This document shows positions 52,801 through 61,800 of a DNA stretch of 64,000 nucleotides, piece by piece. The notes beneath the pieces are model-generated. The model was not told the DNA's origin. It saw only the letters and a list, made by a program, of their open reading frames with translations, and did no database searches. The stretch comes from Durusdinium trenchii. Taxonomy: Eukaryota; Sar; Dinophyceae; Suessiales; Symbiodiniaceae. The stretch's first letter is position 1. Each line of letters begins with the position of its first letter. Location of the stretch: the NCBI GenBank assembly GCA_963970005.1, contig CAXAMN010021224.1:929738-993737 (forward strand), in the 5' to 3' direction. Made by a program: the position numbers and the translations under genes.

Positions 52801-55800
52801 GCCGCTCTTCCCAAAAAAAGGCAAGAATTTCTGCCCAAAGGATCTTCTAGGATATATGTTACCAACTACTGACCCAACGTGATCATGTTAGATGGACTGG
52901 GGGCCATTCACAAGAGGCTGCCGGCACATTACCACGAACAGAGCATTGGTTCTTTCTGTGTATCTCCCTGAAACTGACCATAGCAGCGTGCAGAGCTTTC
53001 ACAGAGTCTCAAACTTAGTGGTTTTGCTGCCAGACAAACATATCGAACATACGTGTGTCATGCATTTCACGGGTACTGTTCAACACTGGAACACCGGGGA
53101 GCAACCAGATGCTTCCACAGATGATCCCACACATATTGTAGAACCATGTTTCCATGGTCCAAGAACAGTTTTTGGGTGGTTCCCCCCTTCCGACCCCCTG
53201 CCCCAATTTCCCTGACAACGCGATGGAGCAACCTCAAGTCACTCATGAACCAACCAAGTCGCTGACCGTTTTCCTTCGAACCAGAGCGTTTTCATGCGTT
53301 TTCCCATTTGCGCCGTTTTGAATCCAATGCCGTCTTAGGTCAGAAAAAGAGCTGGAAGGTGATGTGTGATGCATCATCTTGGATCCTACTACCGTGTATC
53401 CCTACCCAGAGCTTTTTTGGTGCTTTTCCGGCGTTCGAAAGAGGAGTCCCGTCCTTCGGGCTCGGACGGGAGTGAGCCTTCGTTCGGCTTCGTTCGCCTT
53501 CGATCCGCTCCAGGACTTTGAGAGGGATCCTTCCTTGGAGAAGAAGAGGCGTGAGTTCGTCCATGAGGCGCTGAGTTGAGTCTTGCTGATCCGCTTCGGA
53601 TCGGATCGGATCTGCGGCGGAGAGATAGACCGGAGAGATGGACCGTATTCCAAAAACCATCGGTATTCAGAAAAGGAGAGAAACCCGGCAAAACAATGAA
53701 AAACAACACAAGAACATGAGTGTCGTGCTTTGCGTGTGACTGTTTCGTACTACTTTCAGAACAGGCTTGTTGAACGATAGAGAGTTCAATTAAGGTAGGG
53801 CTCCGCACTGGCCACACCAACTGCTTCACCTTTTGAACCTGCTTCAACTCAGTCTGTAAACAGGGCACACAATCTTCGTGTCAGGACCCTGAATAGGTTC
53901 GGAGACACGGGAACCGTGCAGAAGGAGAGTTCCCACCCTCCACCACGACGGTGTGGGCTCTCGTGCTTCCCAAAACATGCGGCACGTGTGGGGCCGATGA
54001 AAGTGAGTTGAAAGCGTGTTGGGTCAGGGGACCGGACGGGCGAAGTGAACCGGGAGTCGAACCGAGCAGCGCCGAGAAAACTCGAGAGCTTCGCCTGGTG
54101 GACATACCGGGTAAGACAAGATATATGAGAGCATGCAGAGCAAACATGCAGAGAACATAGAGCAATCAGGGACCCCAGAACAATGAATATAGTAAATTGT
54201 ACAGTATACAGTATACATATGTATGCAGAAAAATTAGAAATTATCTATTATGTAGAAAAGTAGTGCCTTTGAGATGTTCGTTTGGCCAACAAGGCTTCAG
54301 GTGTTTAGCAACCTGTTTCTCCTTCCGTCCGGGGTCTGAAGTTGGGGCAAAAACTCCGCGGTTTGGAAGTTTGTGACTCTCTCGTCCTGGTTTTACGGCG
54401 ATTTGTTTATCTTTCCTATGGGTGAATCGCCTTCTGAGGAAAACTTTTTTTTTTTGATGTGTTTTGTTTAATGTTCTATTTTTGCACCGGTTCCTTCATA
54501 AGCAAATCCAAGTATCTCTCTCGTTGTTTTGCAGGCCGCCACCAAACTTTGCAATGCCCGACTGATTCGTATCGACAACAACCGCACCTTGGTGAAATTG
54601 CTTCGTATCGGACGGGATGCTCTTGGCCGAAAGTGGGGGCTCTCACATGAATGACCTTTTTGCAGGGATAAGTACCTTCTCAGAAGGTACTTGGACCCAC
54701 CAAACCTACACAACATTGTCTCCAATCTCCTTCTCAGAGGGTACTGTATGTGGTTCACTAGGGAAGTACTGTAATGATCCTAAGGCCCTAGAACGAACAG
54801 AACTCCACTTTCCTCATAGTGAGTGGGAGTGTCAAGTGTTCTTCTTGGAGGTGCTTAGAGCCCAGGTTTGGGGAACCCCACTTCGTGACACTGTCGTTGG
54901 AGCTCTCCCTAGCGCTCCTGTCCCACAGCCTTAGAAGGTGCTTTGACCCCCCCAACCAGCACCGAAACGGAGGTCAGGACTGGAGACTGTTGGGCTGAGG
55001 CAACTACAACCCGACAGATCTGGGCCGCGTGGCGGCTCGCTTCTATGCTGGGACTCTCAGATGCTGTGCTACCATGTTTGCGCGAAGTTCTTTGGGTCGT
55101 TGTAGTTACCTGGAACAGAGGTCGTTGGGTTGTGTAAAGATGTGTACTGTATATAGCTTGGGTCTCGCCCGTAGAGCCGTCAGCAAACAAGCAAACTCAT
55201 TATAGAGATGGAGATGTCGGCCTGCAACTGAACCATCATCGTTCCACTGGATCACTGGGGCCCAGCATAGGCGTCGGATAGACTGGTTTTTGGGGCTCAC
55301 AGAGCTGCTTCCAACAGAGCTGCTGGTGCACAGAAGTGGACGATCCTTCCCACCCGACCGGAGGGGCGGTGATGATACCCCCCCAGTTGCCGCGGTCAAA
55401 GGACCCAATTCTGGATCTGAATGTGCTCTACAGAAGAGGTCAAAGGGCCAGACATGTGAGGCCCCAGAACGCGGCCAAGACGGGCTCGTCCAACCTCTCG
55501 ACTGATTGCAACTCCGCAATGGATTGGTTGCAAGTTGCCAGGTGGATTGGGAAACGGCGGAGTCCTTCAGCAAGGGCCTCGTTCAAGAGATGACCGACGA
55601 CAGGCGCCGTGGTGACAGGGACAGGCGGCCGCGCGAGGGCAGAAAAGCGGGTACGAGTCAATGAATGTGTGCTGGAAATTTGAAACTAACTATAGATTCT
55701 AGATGATGGGGGTTAAGATGATTGGCAATCCTGCATAACAATCACGTTTTGATGTTGGCAATATTGAAGGGCCTTACGATTATGAGATTAATTGTTTCCT

Positions 55801-58800
55801 GCCGTGCCTACTGAGGTGTTCTTACTATACAAGATATGCTGGGCAACATAAATTTTGTTGTTGAGTGGGTTAACGTTCAAAGTAGGAAGTTGTTTGGATG
55901 CCTTTTGCGTTTCGTTTAATGGAGAAAGCAGGTTTCTTTGTCGAGGCGAGCCAAATGAATTGCACGCTGCCAAGATCATGGGGAGGTGTATAATTCAGAG
56001 ACCTAAAGAAAGGCTTTCTGAAAATCCTAGAGTCTCCAGATCATGGCACAGGTTCAATTCTTGACGCTTTTCAGTGTGGACATGGTTGAAGAAGCTGGCG
56101 CCGATGTCTTTCTCCCTGAAATGGCCATCCTTAGGGAGGAGATTCGGTGTGTCAGAGTATGTTGGGATGGGTCTACAGTTGAACGACCTTATGAGGAACA
56201 TGGGGGGGGGTTGGGGCACATCCAGAATTTTTTGATCCGAAGAATTCTGTGGCACCCAATTCTGTATTGACCAGTCCTCCAGTCATTTGTTGATTCACCC
56301 AATCCATCAAAAATCCCTCAAAATCCTCCCAATCATTCCAAGGCTGGCATGATTGGTCGCATCTAAATATGAGTGGCCCGGATCCTTTCGGGATTTTGGG
56401 ATCACAACCGGTGACATTCTTGCCACTGGGATCTGAATCACAGGGGAGCCCCCCTTTGCCAGCTTCTTCTAAAGTGACTCTTTGCAGGCTTAAGCGGTCT
56501 GCAGAACTTGGAAAGACCTTAGCACTCTTTCCATCCGCCCAGGATCTTAGCACTCTTTGGGAAAGCCCATGAGTTCTCTCAGCTCAAGGCAAACATGGGA
56601 TCCGGGACAAGTGGCAGTGGGTGTATTTTTGCTTGGGACACTCTCGGCATGTGACTGGAAGAGCTGCTTGCTGAGTCCATATCTCTAGGCCTATAGGCCT
56701 CCAGTCGTACCTTCTGAGAAGGTGGGACTGGAGTGGGTTTGGATGGTCCAAATACCTTTTGAGGAGAAACTTGGAGATGTAGGGTATGTAACATAACTAT
56801 TCCACACATCCATGATCTGGGTTGAGGCACTTGCTTTGGGGTCCTCGAGGCAACGCGTGTGGAGGATCCCGTAATTTGAGACTTTGGGCATGCATTTTGA
56901 AATGGGCTTTTGCACATGTTTCAAAGTAGGATTCTGGCAGCCATCGTTTCCTAAGACTTTAGACTACAAAACCAGGTCAAACAAACTCTTTACAGTCTTT
57001 GACGGCTAGGGATGACCCCAATTTCCCGTCAACGCTCTGTTCCCTCCCGTTTGGGTCTTTGGGCCCGTCCTGGAGCAAAGCTCTTTGGAGCTACAGGAGT
57101 CCCGTCTTTGGGATGGTCCCGTCTTTGGCAAAGGACGGAGTCACTGAGGTTGGACTGGAGGTTTGATTTTAATGCTTGGGCAACATCAACCATGTCATCA
57201 CGGTGTTTGTCTCCCTGCTGGTTGGCTCCACCGTTTGTCTCTAAGTTCCCCATTCTACCCTCAACTGTCAGCACCCAGCCCCCTGACCCACACAACCGGT
57301 GCGGTCGTGTGTGGTCCACTGCCCAGAGCCGTGAAGACGAACAAGCAGAGCTGGGCACGTTGATGGAAGACCCACAGGCCGACCGAAGCTGATCGAAGAG
57401 CAAGTCCCTGGCCAGCGCAGACGTTGAATCTTTCTTCTTGTATAATCTTGAATTCAAGGGATGTATGATGTATATTATAATGTATTATATATATATATAT
57501 GTGTGTGTGTGTTTGGCATATCAATGGCCGATTATGGCACTTGGGACTAGGATACCACCCTGTACAAGGAATGTCATAGGAACGCCAAACACACTTTGAC
57601 GCTGGTACATGTCCCTGATGCGTTTGGTTTGCGATGCGAAGATGCAGATCATCAACGTGAAGCAACACAGTTGTGGTTCAAGTCTTTACGAGTGGTAGGA
57701 GTAGTAGATGGTACGTAGCTTATAAGTTGTGCATATAATTAGGGCGATATTATGTGATATGTGTTATGTTAATTTTCCCTATTGTTGACATTCCCTGGGG
57801 GAATATGTGCTATTTGTCCCAGCTCCTGGACAGCGAATCCAAGGTGAGGGAAGCCCACTTTTGCTGGAGAAGAGTCCCTGGAAGACATCGCCGATGTCGT
57901 CGCCATTCCCAAACCCTCCATGGGACTGGAATATGGATTTCGGTGGTTGGAGTGGGTTTGGCGTCCAAGTACCTTGTGAGGAGATGGTTGGAGCCCCAGG
58001 GATTTGCAAGAATGCCTTCTCCGAGTCCCTGCCACCGCACTTGCTTGATGAGCCAGGGAATTCGCTCCAGAGTTAACATGATGGAACAAGACAAGGGCAA
58101 CCGGGACCCTATCCCAGACACTCCATGTATGTACCTACATTGACCCTTTTCAACCCTGTCAAATGATCTCTCTGATTGATGCAGGGGCACGTTTCATGCA
58201 TGGAGTGTTTGGGTATGCCACCCTCCCCCCCAGCATGGAGCGCTTTCTTTAAGCGATCCCAAAGACTCCTTCAACTCGGGAGACGCGTTTTGAGACGCGA
58301 TGCGAGTTCCACCGCGGAGCTGCAGGTGTGTCCTGTGAGGGTCCTTGGTGGCACCGATAACATCTATGGCAAGGTGGGGCTCCTTGAGGTGAACATGGGG
58401 TGCAACGAAGAGCGTTGATGGCGATGCTTTCGCAGACAATCCCTATGGATTCACATAGGCTTTTGAGAGGATGATTTGGAGACGCTTTGATGGCTTCTCA
58501 GACAATCCATGGGACTGGTGGAATAATTACTTACATTTGGGGTCATTGTCATGGGGGAAATGTATGTAACTGTTCCAGTCCCATGGATGGTTTGGCTTGG
58601 ACAATGTCACCATGATACGATCAAAGCACCATTGTTGGATCCCTTTTTGGGGGGGCAAAGCTATTGCCATTATAGAACCACATGCAAAACAAAAACCGCA
58701 CTCGGATAAATACAGAAATTAATGTTTGTAGGCAATGGAACAATGCTTGATTTCCAGGGTCCATGAGTAACAAGCTCCTTCTTCAAGACCATGGTTTGGC

Positions 58801-61800
58801 TCCATCAAAGACAAACCAAGGCCCTATAATGAGACGGAAGCAAAGCCATGCATGAATATATAGCTGTCCATCAGGGCCAGTTCGCTGATGACAGTAATTA
58901 CGTCGTTCTTGGTGCATTTTATATGGCCATGACCTTGGCCCGTTTCCACCGGCCAAGTGAAACAGCTGATGTCCCAGGTGGCCATTCTGCTGCAGGTTTA
59001 TCTCAGCCGCCGCTACATCGACGTCCGGGGGCCCTCATGGCACCACGGCGGAGTGGTCGCTGGCCGAGCCGTACGGAATCACGACCCGGGTTCCAGCGGC
59101 CAGTAGAGTGAGTAGAGTGAGAACTGTTGAACCAGCTTGTCGACTGGATGAACCAGCTTGGCGGTGGTCTCTGGAGCATGTTCCCTCTGTGTCCCAACTG
59201 AGAATTCAAGAGGGCCTTTGTAAGTCTGAGGTCAGTCACTTGTACGTAGGCTCTTTTGTTACAGGGCCTTGACATGCTCATTTGGCTACTCCTCGAAAAG
59301 AGGGAAGAAGCAATACACAATAATAAACAAGAGCAGTTCCATGAGTCTCACACAAACACATGGAAGTGGAAAACCCTCCCTTTGTAGAGTAAAATGGTCT
59401 TCCAAGAGGCTATTGTGCTCTCCCACGATTGTTGATATTCCCAACTTCTCCCAACGATCTCAGCCCCTCCCTGTCCAGCGGTGCCATGAAACGCGCAGGG
59501 CTTCAGCCTGGTCAGCGATTGCAACTACGTCCTGCAAAACGCCTCCAGGTGCTGCCCGTGGGCAGGGTCCCCCCCATGGGCCAACGTGGATGGCCTGGAC
59601 CATTGGAACTGGAAGCATGTTTTTGTTCTACAAACAGAGGGGGTTCAGCTCCACTTAACCATGATGATTTCAGGGTGTGTATAGCGTGTATAGTATCTCT
59701 CTCTATAATATATATATATACACCCCTCAAAACACCAGTGGTCAAATCAAGAGCATCTTCTACCTGTCATCGATCTCTGATCTTTGTAACTGTAGATGTC
59801 GGTTTTCCTCCGTCACGAGACCCGAGCCACCACCCAAAGTCATGGAACGTGAAGGTACGACCCTCAGGACATGTCGGAAAACGACCCTCCAATCCACCTC
59901 TTCCGATCTTCAAGCTATGGCCGCTATGGGTGAATCCATATGAATCCCATTCTGGTGATCAAAAAGTGATTTTGTGTTTCCTGGTTCCTGGTTGCAAATC
60001 CAAGGCTATTTGGAGGTGTAGGGATAGGCCTGGATTGCACCTCCATGGAATGGATCCCTTCTAGTGTGTTGAGACATTATTATAATCTTTGTATACATCT
60101 CACCCGCTGCAACAGAACGGAAGATGTGTATCAGCATGTGTGGAACATGGAGCTATACTCGGGAAAGTTCTTTGAGCTATACTCTAGTTCGCAACTCCCT
60201 CACCAAATATATAAGAAGTGTTCAATAACTGTTTCCTAAGGCCAGCATCATAGGGGATACACTTTGGAGAGTAGACAGGCTGACAGGAGAACTGAGCCGC
60301 TGTGGTTCTTGGAACGCGGGTGGTTGGTGGTGGGACTTGGGGAAGGTCTGCTCCGCCGATGTCCCAGGCTTTTCCGCGCTTTGTTCGAGATCACCATGCC
60401 CGGGTGCCAGAGTGACAGCGACCGGACCAGAGAGTTGTTTGACATGATAGGTTGCTGTAGAACCAACCCAGGATGAAGCCACACAGGTTCAATGACGTCT
60501 GACGTCAACGAGTCACAAGATGAATTACTCCAACCAAGGTCCATGGATCTTTGAAGCTGAACTTCACTAGGCCATACCAGACCACAAAACCATCCAATCC
60601 CTGGTTGTGGTGGCGACACCACACAGTGAGTTCATGGTTGCACTCGCCCACCCCACGTGAGGACCCGGGTGACGAACATGAGCGAGATGAGCGACCGGCT
60701 GCTGGAGTGGTGTTTGGACACCCGAGCGAGTTTGGGAGGACATGGGAGGATTCAATGGTCCCAGAAAAGACGAATGGGACTGGTATAGTTACATACATTG
60801 TAACGCATTGTGATACTCATGAAAATTACTCAATGTAGGCGAATGTAGGTATAACTATTCCACACAAGGATTGTCTGGGGGGGTTTCCAGCTGATCTTCA
60901 GTTTGTGATTTTTTTTGTACGTCCTATATATACGTTGTCTTTTACAGCCCTGTTCGTGACCTGAAACCATCAAAAAGTGACTTTGAAGAACTAAAGTGTT
61001 CATGAAGAACAACGACAACATGTGTACTGTATTATTGTTTTAATGGTCGCTTTGGGCGGACATGCGAACGAATTGGTTGGAGGGGTCTTCTACCTTTTGT
61101 TAAAGTGGTAGGTCCTTTGCGTGAGGAGGAAATCCATCAAATGAATACTTTGACTTTACATTCCTGGGTCCAAATGAATGAAGGTGTCAATGCTCAGCAA
61201 AATGCGTCAGTGAGGTGTCCTGGGATCTCAATATGAAAACGGCATAGTGATTTGACATGGACGCCAAACATATATATACACGACAAATAAATCCTGCAGA
61301 TGAACAAAAACGCCACACAGGTCTTGGCATCAATCCAGATGTTTATTCTGCTAGGGATCCGTCCTTGTGGCTCCTTGTTTTCTTTTGTTTAAAGAACCAA
61401 CTTGCAAGCAATCATCACCGTTGGTCGCCTCCTGAACGTGGCGAGCGAAGGCAAGATGATTGACCAGAGGCTTTGGCAGAGCAGGGCGCCCCATGACAGC
61501 GTATTGGGCCCAAAGAACCTGCGTGGGACTGACAGAACAGGATAGAGTCTCTGGAAGGAATCGAATGGGATCTGGAATGTTGGGCCTCCCATGGATGGGG
61601 GGTGTTTCTTTTCTGGGTTGGTGTAGTTGGGTCCTCCGGAGACCCCCGTGGATCCCACATGGAATTGGTGCCTGACGAGCCATCCTCCAGTCAAACAGAT
61701 TGGGCGAAGGAACATATGGAGTCCGGCCAAAAGTCCATAATCAAAAAACATCGATAAAAGGGTAAAGGGGTCGAAAGTAGCTTATGATGTTGTTTTTTCA

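Larger units (their letters stand above)
51361..53524. other. 2.2 kb intron with M2 hairpin and copy B element
   Basis: Bounded by GTGAGG and AGAG|G. About half of it is accounted for by the M2 hairpin and the 0.8 kb element. A short direct repeat (GGAATAGATACATCTTGGGT) occurs twice at 51453 and 51484. Confidence 0.7.

Noticed and set aside
54590..54625. LGEIASYR in another frame as a continuation of the winged-helix exon
   Set aside because: It looks like LGR.AS.Y, but the true [11 protein letters not shown] exon lies at 55000 with correct phase. The resemblance is coincidental.
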